DNA of 64,000 bases, from the NCBI RefSeq assembly GCF_004769665.1, contig NZ_RQGG01000013.1, forward strand, positions 310,001 to 374,000. The letters are read 5' to 3'. The translations under genes and the position numbers were made by a program. The DNA is from Leptospira kemamanensis (GTDB lineage: Bacteria; Spirochaetota; Leptospiria; Leptospirales; Leptospiraceae). The notes below the pieces were generated by a model. It saw only the letters and a list, made by a program, of their open reading frames with translations, did not search any database and was not told the DNA's origin. The stretch's first letter is position 1. The number at the start of each line of letters is the position of its first letter. Positions 1-7,758 of this stretch are shown piece after piece.

Positions 1-85
1 CCCCACGTGCATCTCGGTCAGGAAAGGCAAACAGGGTATTTGTGACAAACATTCCCAAAAGTATGTAAGATGGAAGGAGACGCAT
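1..85 (-). CDS. Secreted protein, N-terminal fragment cut by window edge
   Basis: An ATG on the minus strand at 85 opens a frame that stays open to the window edge (28 codons). The visible part is a typical signal peptide: a basic start (MRLL), a hydrophobic core ending NTLFA, then FPDRDARG, so signal peptidase I cleavage after the Ala near residue 20 is likely. The mature protein lies outside the window, so no function can be given. It lies downstream of the minus-strand gene ending at 161, with a 75-base gap containing an imperfect hairpin (95-103 pairing with 109-117). Confidence 0.5.
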   Translation of the reverse strand, partial: MRLLPSYILLGMFVTNTLFAFPDRDARG

Positions 86-160
86 TCTCTATTCAATTTC
101 GGCAAAGAGCCGAATTTCCGACAGAAAAATTAAGAGAATTTCAAGGCTGAAAACAGCGAG

Positions 161-760
161 TTAACTGGTTCCGAGTTTCGCTTCGTCAAGGATATAGTCG
201 GCAATTCGTATGAGGCGCGTCATCACGGAACTGAGTTTTTTGTATTGGTAATAGTTTTCCCTTTGTTTGTCCAAATGGGGCTCAATGAGAGCAACAGTCT
301 TAGAAGCAAGTTTCAGGTTTTTGAGTTCGTTGTCAGTGACACCGTAAAGATTTGCTTCGGACACAAAACGATTCAGTTCTTTCACCAAACTTTCATCCGT
401 CAAATCTTGGATTTCAAAGACCTTTTCGATTTTTAAAATGAAATCGGTCAAAGTTCGTTTGATTTTTGCTTCTTCTTCCGTTGGTCTTTTTTTAGAAGTG
501 ATTTGATTTAAGGATTCATAACGATTCAAAGCAGTTTCATACAATTGGTTCATTTTTGATTTTTGACCCAAAATAAAACTGATAAAACTAAGAATTCCCA
601 CAAAGGTATCGGGGTATCGATTGATCCCACCAATTTCATCTAAGGCATTCGCAAAGGCTTCCTCATTATGAGGAACATTCATAATAAATCGTAACACAGG
701 TTCTACGGAAGAACCTGATGTGTATTTTTGTATGACCTCTATGCCTTCTAAGTAGTTCAT
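161..760 (-). CDS. Hypothetical protein, 199 aa, mostly helical
   Basis: I do not recognise a family. The protein has no signal peptide or membrane span and is rich in charged, helix-forming stretches; residues 65-130 look like coiled or bundled helices. Its ATG overlaps the stop of the upstream cyclophilin gene by four bases (ATGA), so it is translationally coupled to it and is the fourth gene of the run haem-binding protein, argH, cyclophilin, this gene. The coupling and clean frame make it a real gene; a cytoplasmic location follows from the lack of export signals. Nothing in the context fixes a role. Confidence 0.75.
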   Translation of the reverse strand: MNYLEGIEVIQKYTSGSSVEPVLRFIMNVPHNEEAFANALDEIGGINRYPDTFVGILSFISFILGQKSKMNQLYETALNRYESLNQITSKKRPTEEEAKIKRTLTDFILKIEKVFEIQDLTDESLVKELNRFVSEANLYGVTDNELKNLKLASKTVALIEPHLDKQRENYYQYKKLSSVMTRLIRIADYILDEAKLGTS

Positions 761-1638
761 TGTCGTTTGTCTAAAATGAGAACCTTACGGATCGTGGTTT
801 GTAAATTACCCTTGTCGATGATTCGGTCAAGTACATCATATCCAGTGATCAAAAATCCAAACACGGTATGAAGTCCATTGAGATGTGGTGTGTCCACTTG
901 GTTGATGAAAAATTGAGATCCATTGGTATTCGGACCTGCATTTGCCATGGCAAGTGCCCCACGAGTTGCTTTTTTACTAGGTAACACTTCGTTAAAACGA
1001 TATCCCACTCGGTAAAGGACTTCCAAAACAGGAAGTTCCATTGCTTCGTGGTAGGCTTTTTCTACTTCAGTTCTTTTTTCTTCGAATTCTTGTCGAGATT
1101 TGATATTAAACTCAGCTAAAACTGCTCTTTGCAATTGGGCTTGGTATTCAGGTGCGTCTTTTACTTTCAGTTTGTCTAGGCCTAGAGCCTTTCCATTAAT
1201 TTCATCTTCGAATTGGAATCCAGGTCCACCTGTTCCGTCCCCTCTAGGACATCCCCCTTGGGCCATAAAATTTTCGATCACACGATGGAATTTTAAACCA
1301 TCGTAAAACGGGCGTCGTTCGGAACCTTTTTCGGAACGAAACTCCTTTTCCCCTTGAGCCAAATCGATAAAATTTTGGACGGTCTTTGGTGCTGCCTCGT
1401 CATACAATTCTACAATCAAGTCTCCTTGCGTGGTTTGGATGAGGGCATAAATCGCAGGTTTATCTGGCAGTTTAACGGAGGTTTGGTCAGCACGTTTCAC
1501 CAATACCTTTGTTGGCGCATAGGTGGTTGGTTCGTACGTAATTTTTTTAAAGGTTTGGTCACTACAAAACGCAGTTTGGCTAAAGATCAGTAAGGATAAA
1601 ACAATTGTTTTGAATGGGAAAATGGAAAATGGTTTCAT
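757..1638 (-). CDS. Secreted cyclophilin-type peptidyl-prolyl cis-trans isomerase
   Basis: It catalyses cis-trans isomerisation of Xaa-Pro bonds, probably in the periplasm. Residues 1-25 form a signal peptide (hydrophobic IVLSLLIF then TAFC; a lipobox is possible but weak). The cyclophilin domain runs from about 62 to 290 and shows FHRV (117-120), the MAQGG stretch and the active-site segment MANAGPNTNGSQFFI (231-245). Between FEDEI and RGALAM there is an extra helical segment of about 75 residues (148-225), which most bacterial cyclophilins lack. The start lies two bases after the argH stop, and the end overlaps the next gene, so it is in one transcript with both. Family assignment is secure; the client proteins are unknown. 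Confidence 0.92.
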   Translation of the reverse strand: MKPFSIFPFKTIVLSLLIFSQTAFCSDQTFKKITYEPTTYAPTKVLVKRADQTSVKLPDKPAIYALIQTTQGDLIVELYDEAAPKTVQNFIDLAQGEKEFRSEKGSERRPFYDGLKFHRVIENFMAQGGCPRGDGTGGPGFQFEDEINGKALGLDKLKVKDAPEYQAQLQRAVLAEFNIKSRQEFEEKRTEVEKAYHEAMELPVLEVLYRVGYRFNEVLPSKKATRGALAMANAGPNTNGSQFFINQVDTPHLNGLHTVFGFLITGYDVLDRIIDKGNLQTTIRKVLILDKRQ

Positions 1639-1640
1639 GT

Positions 1641-3071
1641 TTATTTTTTACCTTTGGATTCTAAAGATTTTAATTTTTTGGTCAATTCGTTTAACTTGGC
1701 TTTCGCCTTTTTGATTTGTTCTTTTTGGCGAGAAAGAGACGTTCCGCCATATACATCTTTTTTGTCACAAGAAGTTTCGAGAGAAATTGCTGCCTCATAT
1801 CCAGGATCAGTAAGGACTGCATGGATTTGTCCCCTTTCCCCACTTGGAATCGTAAACAGGTCATACCCTTTGACAGAACAATGTTTTACAAGTTCCCCTA
1901 CAATTTCATGCGCGGATCGGAACGGAATTCCTTTCGCACTCACAAGCCAATCCGCAAGGTCTGTGGCCGTAGAAAATCCATTTCGCAGACTCTTTGTCGC
2001 GTTTTCTGGAAAAATTTGAATCCCTTCCACCATGTCCCGAATCCCTTCTGCACAAATTTTGATTTGTTTGACTGTATCAAAGAGTGGGATTTTATCTTCT
2101 TGAAAATCTCGGTTATAAGAAAGAGGTGTACCTTTTACCATCACAAGTAGATGGGTCAGATTTCCCACTACTCGTCCCGCCTTTCCCCGAATGAGTTCTG
2201 CCACATCTGGATTTTTTTTCTGAGGCATGATAGAAGAACCTGTTGTTAGGTGGTCTGGCAATTTAAAATAACTAAATTCTTGGGATGTGTATAAAATGAT
2301 TTCTTCACAAAACCGGGAGACATGGATCATAAATTGCGATGAGGCAAATAAAAATTTAAAAATATGATCCCTTTGGCTAACGGCATCCATGGAATTTTCG
2401 GACAATCGGTTGAGTTGCAGGTCCTTTCTTAAAAACTCTCGATCTGTTTGGTAATTGACACCTGCTAGGGCACCGGAGCCTAACACAAGTTCGTCCGCTC
2501 TTTCGTAAGCAGAATAAAAGTCTTCAAAGTCTCTTAGGTTTGCCCAAAAATGAGATAAAAAATAGTGAGAAGCACGAATCGGTTGAGCAATTTGTAAATG
2601 GGTATAACCCGGGATGATCGTTTTTGTATGGGTTTCTGCTTTTTTCACCCAAACAGAAAGTAAATCCAAGAGAAGCACCAATATTGAGTGGATTTCCGAT
2701 TTGATATAGAGACGAACATCTTGAGACACTTGGTCGTTACGACTACGTCCCGTATGGAGTTTTTTTCCCAAATCTCCTAGAAGTTCCGTTAGGCGAGACT
2801 CAATCGACATATGAATGTCTTCGTTTTCAATTTTGAATTCAAATTTTCCGGAATCAATTTCCTTTCGGATTTGGACAAGGCCAGTTTCAATTTTACGTTG
2901 TTCCGACTCTGTCAATATTCCAATTCGTTTTAACATACGAGAATGGGAAATCGATCCTTCTATGTCATGAGCGTATAATTCTTTATCAAAACTAATGGAT
3001 TCACCAATTCGAATCATCAGGGATGATGGTGCAGAATCAAAACGCCCACCCCATAATTTTTTTTCTTTCAT
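1641..3071 (-). CDS. argH: Argininosuccinate lyase
   Basis: It splits argininosuccinate into arginine and fumarate, the last step of arginine synthesis, in the cytoplasm. The 476-residue length is normal for the fumarase/aspartase superfamily. Visible motifs are LWGGRF at the N-terminus, HTGRSRND near residue 109, the TxHLQ substrate segment ([10 protein letters not shown]) and the flexible signature loop [12 protein letters not shown] near 277-288 that carries the catalytic serine. The ATG overlaps the stop of the haem-binding protein gene (ATGA), and the cyclophilin gene follows after two bases, so the three are likely cotranscribed. No other arginine gene is in the window. Confidence 0.97.
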   Translation of the reverse strand: MKEKKLWGGRFDSAPSSLMIRIGESISFDKELYAHDIEGSISHSRMLKRIGILTESEQRKIETGLVQIRKEIDSGKFEFKIENEDIHMSIESRLTELLGDLGKKLHTGRSRNDQVSQDVRLYIKSEIHSILVLLLDLLSVWVKKAETHTKTIIPGYTHLQIAQPIRASHYFLSHFWANLRDFEDFYSAYERADELVLGSGALAGVNYQTDREFLRKDLQLNRLSENSMDAVSQRDHIFKFLFASSQFMIHVSRFCEEIILYTSQEFSYFKLPDHLTTGSSIMPQKKNPDVAELIRGKAGRVVGNLTHLLVMVKGTPLSYNRDFQEDKIPLFDTVKQIKICAEGIRDMVEGIQIFPENATKSLRNGFSTATDLADWLVSAKGIPFRSAHEIVGELVKHCSVKGYDLFTIPSGERGQIHAVLTDPGYEAAISLETSCDKKDVYGGTSLSRQKEQIKKAKAKLNELTKKLKSLESKGKK

Positions 3072-3496
3072 TCCGAATCCTCACTGAACGCAGATGCCCA
3101 GTTTTTTAAAACCTCTTTGTCTTTTTCTGACAAACGGGAACTGGGGTGTAAAAGTTGGTAGTCTTTCGGTGGCATCTCGCCCTCATCTACTTGTTCCCAA
3201 ACTTCATAGATTTTTTTTCTTTGTTTTCGTTCAGCCAAATTCCCAAATTCCGAAAAATTCAATTCATCTCGACCTTCCGTAACATGGTTTGTCACCAAAT
3301 AGGAAACGGGGAAAACATAGGAATACAATGGCCAAATCGTTTCATTCGAGTGGCAATCGTAACAACTTCTCTTGAGAATGTTTTTAACTTCCTCGGGGGC
3401 AGAAATTTCTGCCATGACTGGTGGATTTTCTCTAGAAACAGGAAATAATTGGAAAAAAAGGAAAATAGAAAGAAGTAGGTAAACAATTCGTTTCAC
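3068..3496 (-). CDS. Secreted haem-binding (CxxCH) protein
   Basis: A 142-residue protein with an N-terminal hydrophobic signal or anchor (residues 4-18) and a CYDCH motif near residue 45, followed by the [14 protein letters not shown] pattern typical of the 'haem-binding domain' family with a single c-type haem site. The haem would be attached covalently in the periplasm. The start is GTG at 3496, followed by a proper signal sequence; there is no clear ribosome-binding site. It is the first gene of the argH transcript, with the nfeD-like gene divergent upstream. Its partner in electron transfer is not apparent from the context. Confidence 0.8.
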   Translation of the reverse strand: MKRIVYLLLSIFLFFQLFPVSRENPPVMAEISAPEEVKNILKRSCYDCHSNETIWPLYSYVFPVSYLVTNHVTEGRDELNFSEFGNLAERKQRKKIYEVWEQVDEGEMPPKDYQLLHPSSRLSEKDKEVLKNWASAFSEDSE

Positions 3497-3591
3497 ACAA
3501 GACAGGTTCTTTTTCCTCTCTCTTGATTCAAAGTATTATTTTTCTTGCCTTTAGGTGGTTGGAACGGTCTACTCTCCTAGAGGTTCAACCA

Positions 3592-4047
3592 TTGGATATC
3601 ATTTTCGCAAACACTCCTTACCTTTGGATCATTCTAGGAATCATCTTACTTTTTTCGGAATTCCTATTGCCTGGGACCTTTGTTATGTTTTTGGGTGTGG
3701 GAGCTATCTTTACTGGAATCCTTTCGCGATTGGTTCCTATGGAATTTTATACCCAAGTCATCGTTTGGGTCATTTCTAGTTTTGTTTCCATTTTACTCGG
3801 TGGATCCTTAATCAAGAAGTTTTTTAAATCCGAATCAAGTGTGGATCCGTTTATCAAAGATGATTACCTAAACCAAATTGTCCCTGTGGAAATTGATGTG
3901 CTTGTGGATCGGCACGGTGGAAAAATTCGATTCCAAGGAACGTTATGGGATGCGATCTCCAAAGAATCCAAAATCCCCAAAGGAGAATACGTGCGCATTT
4001 TATCCCGAGAAAATTTGACCTTTACAGTAGAAAAAGTAGAATCGTAA
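3592..4047 (+). CDS. NfeD-like short membrane protein, partner of SPFH proteins
   Basis: Short NfeD-family protein of the E. coli YbbK type: two or three membrane spans (roughly residues 8-75 from the chosen start) and a C-terminal OB-fold-like beta domain (IVPVEIDVLVDRHGGKIRFQG and on). These proteins are encoded next to stomatin/SPFH proteins and are thought to act with them in membrane microdomains. I chose TTG at 3592 because AGAGG sits 8 bases upstream and the protein then begins just before the first membrane span, as in the family; the frame is open upstream to a TTG at 3523 without a ribosome-binding site. Two SPFH genes follow on the same strand. Confidence 0.8.
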   Translation: MDIIFANTPYLWIILGIILLFSEFLLPGTFVMFLGVGAIFTGILSRLVPMEFYTQVIVWVISSFVSILLGGSLIKKFFKSESSVDPFIKDDYLNQIVPVEIDVLVDRHGGKIRFQGTLWDAISKESKIPKGEYVRILSRENLTFTVEKVES

Positions 4048-4139
4048 GCTACCCATTCATTTTTTTTCCGACAAAATAAAAAAACCCTTTTCTCTTTTGA
4101 AAGTCCATGTACGGTCTTCAAGTCACAAAGGAGGAAACA

Positions 4140-5060
4140 ATGGGCGCATCCGTCATCGTTGTATTTTTGGTCGTCGTTTATATCATCAAAAAGACAATCA
4201 TTATCGTACCAGAACAAAGTGTTTATATTAAAGAAAGATTAGGGGTTTTGAATGGAGTTTTAAAATCGGGGTTTTATTTTATGATCCCGTTTGTAGACCA
4301 AATTCGTTATAGACAAAACCTAAAAGAACAAACCATCGATATCGATCCACAAGTTTGTATCACGAAAGACAACGTCTCTGTAGAAGTAGATGGAGTTTTG
4401 TATCTGAAAGTCATCGATGGAGAAAAAGCATCTTATGGGATTGATAACTTTATGTTAGCAACCACACAACTTGCACAAACCACTCTCCGTTCTGAAATTG
4501 GAAAATTGATTTTTGATAACCTACTATCTGAACGAGATGAAATCAATGGCCGTGTGGTTTCCAACATCGACAGAGCCACAGACCCTTGGGGCATCAAAGT
4601 CACTCGTTATGAAATCCGAAACATCACTCCTCCCAAACAAATTTTGATTGAGATGGAAAACCAAATGAAATCAGAACGGGAACGCCGCGCTGAAATCACC
4701 ATCTCCCAAGGGGAAAAAGAATCCCGAGTCAACCATTCCGTTGGGGAAAGACAAGAATCCATCAACATCTCCGAAGGGGAAAAAATCCGATTGGTGAATG
4801 AGGCGGATGGTCGTGCCCAAGAAATCACACTGATCTCCAATGCTACCGCCAAAGGACTTCAACTCATTTCCGAAGCGATAAGCAAAAAAGGGGGAAAGGA
4901 AGCAGTGAGTTTACAAATCACACAAGAGTACTTGGATGCCCTCGGTCATATTTTAAAAACATCCAAAACAACTGTGGTTCCCGAAACCTTAGCCAATATC
5001 GGTGGGGTCTTTGAAGGGCTTTCTAAAATCACAACCAAAATCCCACAGGTAGGAGAATAA
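4140..5060 (+). CDS. SPFH/band 7 (stomatin/paraslipin-like) membrane protein, copy 1
   Basis: Membrane-anchored scaffold protein of the SPFH family, like E. coli QmcA. An N-terminal membrane segment (residues 3-20) is followed by the band 7 domain with RLGVLNGVLKSGFYFMIPF, ITKDNVSVEVDGVLYLKV and AQTTLRSEIGK, then a charged helical coiled-coil stretch (about 185-250) rich in Glu/Arg repeats. The start at 4140 is preceded by AAAGGAGG with correct spacing; an in-frame ATG at 4107 lacks this. Only one base separates it from the second copy at 5062, and the NfeD-like partner lies upstream. Function in the cell (membrane organisation, protease regulation) is inferred from the family. Confidence 0.9.
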   Translation: MGASVIVVFLVVVYIIKKTIIIVPEQSVYIKERLGVLNGVLKSGFYFMIPFVDQIRYRQNLKEQTIDIDPQVCITKDNVSVEVDGVLYLKVIDGEKASYGIDNFMLATTQLAQTTLRSEIGKLIFDNLLSERDEINGRVVSNIDRATDPWGIKVTRYEIRNITPPKQILIEMENQMKSERERRAEITISQGEKESRVNHSVGERQESINISEGEKIRLVNEADGRAQEITLISNATAKGLQLISEAISKKGGKEAVSLQITQEYLDALGHILKTSKTTVVPETLANIGGVFEGLSKITTKIPQVGE

Positions 5061-5061
5061 G

Positions 5062-5982
5062 ATGGAATTTGTATATTTAGGCTTTTGGTCCATTGTTGCC
5101 ATCTATTTGATTTATAAAATCTTTCGATGTATCCGCATCATTCCTGCACAAGATGTACTCATCGTCGAAAGGCTTGGAAAGTATTCTAGATCACTGCGAG
5201 CAGGGTTTCATATTTTGATTCCTTTCATCGACAGAGATGCGTATTACCACACCTTAAAAGAACAATCGATTGATGTACAACCACAAATTTGTATCACACA
5301 TGATAACGTTCAAGTGAAAGTAGATGGAGTGATTTACTTAAAAATCATCGATCCAGTACGAGCATCGTATGGGATTGAAGACTTTCAATTTGCAGCCATC
5401 CAACTTGCCCAAACGACAATGCGTTCGGTAATTGGAACGATGGAACTCGACAAAACCATTGGAGAAAAAGATTTAATCAACTCTACCATTGTGGCGGCTA
5501 TTGATCAAGCTTCCGAACCTTGGGGGATCAAAGTGAATCGTTACGAGATTCTCAATATTGTTCCGCCTAAATCCGTGTTAGATGCCATGGAAAAAGAAAA
5601 AAAGGCTCAAATTGCAAAACGATCCCAAGTCCTTTTATCGGAAGGGGAAAGAGATGCAAGGATCAACCGCTCTCTCGGATTCAAAGAAGAAGCCGTGAAC
5701 AAATCGGAAGGGGAAAAACAACGTAGGATCAATTCCGCGGAAGGTAAGGCAACAGAGATTGAAGCTTTGGCTGTCGCTACTGCCAAAGGGATTGAAGCCA
5801 TTGCAGGTGCTATTTCAGACCAAGGTGGTGCCTCTGCGATCAAACTGCAGATCACCAAAGCCTTTATCCAAAACTTCTTACACGTAGCAAAAGAAAGTAC
5901 GGAAATTCTCATCCCAGCAGATGTGATGAATTTACCAACTCTCATTGCTAACCTTACTGAAGCTAAAAAACCAAAGGCATAG
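5062..5982 (+). CDS. SPFH/band 7 (stomatin/paraslipin-like) membrane protein, copy 2
   Basis: A paralogue of the preceding gene and exactly the same length (306 aa): N-terminal membrane span, IVERLGKYSRSLRAGFHILIPF, VQVKVDGVIYLKI, AQTTMRSVIGTMELD, then a Glu/Lys/Arg-rich helical region and a C-terminal hydrophobic tail region. The two proteins align along their whole length, so the pair arose by tandem duplication and could form a hetero-oligomer, as HflK/HflC do. The gene starts one base after the stop of copy 1. It ends nine bases before the convergent RNHCP gene, with no room for a separate terminator. Confidence 0.9.
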   Translation: MEFVYLGFWSIVAIYLIYKIFRCIRIIPAQDVLIVERLGKYSRSLRAGFHILIPFIDRDAYYHTLKEQSIDVQPQICITHDNVQVKVDGVIYLKIIDPVRASYGIEDFQFAAIQLAQTTMRSVIGTMELDKTIGEKDLINSTIVAAIDQASEPWGIKVNRYEILNIVPPKSVLDAMEKEKKAQIAKRSQVLLSEGERDARINRSLGFKEEAVNKSEGEKQRRINSAEGKATEIEALAVATAKGIEAIAGAISDQGGASAIKLQITKAFIQNFLHVAKESTEILIPADVMNLPTLIANLTEAKKPKA

Positions 5983-5991
5983 TTACACCGC

Positions 5992-6468
5992 CTAACCAAA
6001 AGATTCCGGTGGGTCCTCCACCGGAGTTTCACTAAACAATCGAAAACTAGGTTTAGCCATGGCTTGTGCAGCTAGTGACACAAGTAACGCTTCGTTGTCA
6101 TCAGGTCCAATTCGATTGGCATGGATCACCCCACACCCTTTACAACGATGTAAAATCACCCATTCTCCCTTTCTCACCCAAATCGAAATCGCCTCCATTT
6201 TACTTCCGCAGGTTGCTTTTCTATCACCAGGCGTGGTGTCCAAGTGAAGGCTTGTGAGACAATTTGGGCAATGGTTCCTTTGGTCGGTTCCAAAACCTGG
6301 AGGAAAAACCATTTGTTTGCATTCGACACATCGGAATTCTTCTGTATCCGAACGATAGCGATGTGATATTTTAGAATTCGCAGGATTAAATCGATCCTCG
6401 TCTTCCTCTAAAAAACGTTTTTTCTTGGAAATCTTTTGGAAATTTGTTTGGTCATTATTACGTGACAT
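5992..6468 (-). CDS. RNHCP-domain zinc-binding protein
   Basis: A 158-residue cytoplasmic protein carrying the RNHCP domain: FRCVECKQMV, then RNHCPNCLTSLHLD, GDRKATCGSKM and HRCKGCGVIHANRIGPDDN. The paired CxxC motifs suggest one or two bound zinc ions. The domain is widespread but has no established role; nucleic acid binding is a guess from its zinc-ribbon look. The first 45 residues are charged and probably disordered. I chose the ATG at 6468; a TTG 36 bases further upstream is in frame but has no ribosome-binding site either. The region upstream (6505-6659) carries a nested inverted repeat that would sit in its leader. Confidence 0.8.
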   Translation of the reverse strand: MSRNNDQTNFQKISKKKRFLEEDEDRFNPANSKISHRYRSDTEEFRCVECKQMVFPPGFGTDQRNHCPNCLTSLHLDTTPGDRKATCGSKMEAISIWVRKGEWVILHRCKGCGVIHANRIGPDDNEALLVSLAAQAMAKPSFRLFSETPVEDPPESFG

Positions 6469-6523
6469 ACCAGTTTTTGCGGCGAAACAAAAAGAGGACA
6501 CCAAAACAGTGGATGAGAGGGAT

Positions 6524-6605
6524 TAGACCGCCTGCGCGAAGATAGCCGCCTCCTAATGAAATTTAGGCGGGGTATCCAAAACAAGATCACCGTTTTGGCG
6601 GTCTA
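6524..6605 (-). repeat. Nested inverted repeats in intergenic region
   Basis: A perfect 9-base inverted repeat (TAGACCGCC at 6524-6532, GGCGGTCTA at 6597-6605) encloses two smaller ones: CCGCC 6546-6550 with GGCGG 6566-6570, and CCAAAAC 6576-6582 with GTTTTGG 6592-6598. The last overlaps the outer arm by two bases, so the two foldings compete. A second CCAAAAC lies at 6501-6507. On the minus strand this would be the tail of the GNAT transcript or the leader of the RNHCP gene. Neither a run of U nor coding potential is seen. It could be a structured leader, a processed 3' end or a remnant of a small repeat element. Confidence 0.45.
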
Positions 6606-6659
6606 CACAATGGCTAAAAGTAACATAGAATGTCATAGTGTTTGGAGAAAGAATTGTCG

Positions 6660-7115
6660 TCAAGGAGAATCCTTTGTCAATTTTTTACAAAGGAAATAAC
6701 AATTTTGGCCTTCGGGGTAATTTGGGATTTTGCCTACTTCTTCATAACCAAGTTTGGTATAAAACTTGGGAGCTTGGAATCCAAACGAATACCCAAACAC
6801 AAGAGTGGCTCCCAATCGAATTGCCTCTTCTTCAATCTCTTGTAAGAGTTTGGTTCCAAGGTCCTTTCCACGTTTCTCTTCGGCTACCCAAAGCAGTTGG
6901 AGATTGAGTCCTTTAAAAAACAAATAACATAGGGAGGCTGCAATGAGAGTCTCTCCTTCTTTCACTAATAGGGCAAAAAATTCTTTTGATTCGAGATTTG
7001 GATCGCCTAACTTGGAGACACTATAGTCATGTAATCTCTGCCAAAGGTCTTCCTGGAGGGATTCAGAAGGATTGGAAATCCTTTCGATTTTGTATTCAAA
7101 CTTACTCGTTTCCAA
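6660..7115 (-). CDS. GNAT-family N-acetyltransferase
   Basis: A 151-residue GNAT-fold protein that would transfer an acetyl group from acetyl-CoA to an amine. The acetyl-CoA loop is visible as EEKRGKDLGTKLLQEIEEEA (about residues 79-98), matching the Q/RxxGxG/A pattern in a relaxed form (R-G-K-D-L-G). The preceding strand LNLQLLWVAEEKRG and the following GATLVFGYSFGFQAPKFYTKLGYEEVG match the rest of the fold. The substrate cannot be told. It sits 38 bases downstream of fliN on the same strand, but nothing ties it to motility. Confidence 0.82.
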   Translation of the reverse strand: METSKFEYKIERISNPSESLQEDLWQRLHDYSVSKLGDPNLESKEFFALLVKEGETLIAASLCYLFFKGLNLQLLWVAEEKRGKDLGTKLLQEIEEEAIRLGATLVFGYSFGFQAPKFYTKLGYEEVGKIPNYPEGQNCYFLCKKLTKDSP

Positions 7116-7153
7116 ACGTGATCCATCCTTCTCCGTTTCAAATGAAATCCACG

Positions 7154-7672
7154 TTATAAAAAGGCTGGCCCACCCAAACGTTCCATTGGATCCACAATTT
7201 GTGTGATTTGAACACCGTAATAATCATCGAGAACGATGAGTTTTCCACGTCCCACAAGTTTGCCATTCGCTAAAATATCGAGTTCTTCCCCGATATTTTT
7301 ATCGAGTTCCACCACAGTTCCTTCCGTGAGTTGTAATACATCTTTGATGAACATGGTGGTTCTACCGAGCTCAATGGTCAGTTGTAAGGTAACGTCGAGG
7401 AGTAAGTTGAGATTTGCTGTATTATTTCCAGAACTGGACTGGGTTTTTGCCTGTCCACGGGAAGGAGCAGGAGTGGCACTAGGACCTAGAGCTGCGGCAA
7501 TATCGGCAAAAGAAGGACCATTATCATCCCCGCCACCACCTCCGACTAGAGCATCGAGGTCATCAAGACCGCCACCACCTCCGCCAGAACCACCACCCGC
7601 AGGAGTGCTTCCGCCGCTAAAACCACCGAGTAGCGCGTCTATATCTTCTTGTGATAGTGAACCTTCACCCAT
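7154..7672 (-). CDS. fliN: Flagellar motor switch protein FliN
   Basis: FliN is part of the cytoplasmic C-ring of the flagellar motor and helps bind phosphorylated CheY. The C-terminal SpoA domain (about residues 88-170) shows LLLDVTLQLTIELGRTTM, ELDKNIGEELDILANGKLVGRG and the ending QIVDPMERLGGPAFL, all typical. The N-terminus has the conserved LSQEDIDALLGG switch motif. Between them is an unusually glycine-rich linker (about residues 16-50, mostly G, S and D). The start at 7672 is chosen because MGEGSLSQEDID is the family N-terminus; the frame extends upstream without meaning. The AAA ATPase gene is divergent. Confidence 0.93.
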   Translation of the reverse strand: MGEGSLSQEDIDALLGGFSGGSTPAGGGSGGGGGGLDDLDALVGGGGGDDNGPSFADIAAALGPSATPAPSRGQAKTQSSSGNNTANLNLLLDVTLQLTIELGRTTMFIKDVLQLTEGTVVELDKNIGEELDILANGKLVGRGKLIVLDDYYGVQITQIVDPMERLGGPAFL

Positions 7673-7758
7673 AATCCTACAACCTCTACAATGTATTCGT
7701 CGGAGGAAATCAAAATCCTTCCTTGAAAAAAAAGACAATCTTCCCTATTTTGTTCTTT

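Noticed and set aside
95..117. Hairpin AATTTCGGC/GCCGAATTT as a terminator
   Set aside because: The stem has a mismatch and no U run follows on either strand, so I mention it only with the neighbouring gene.
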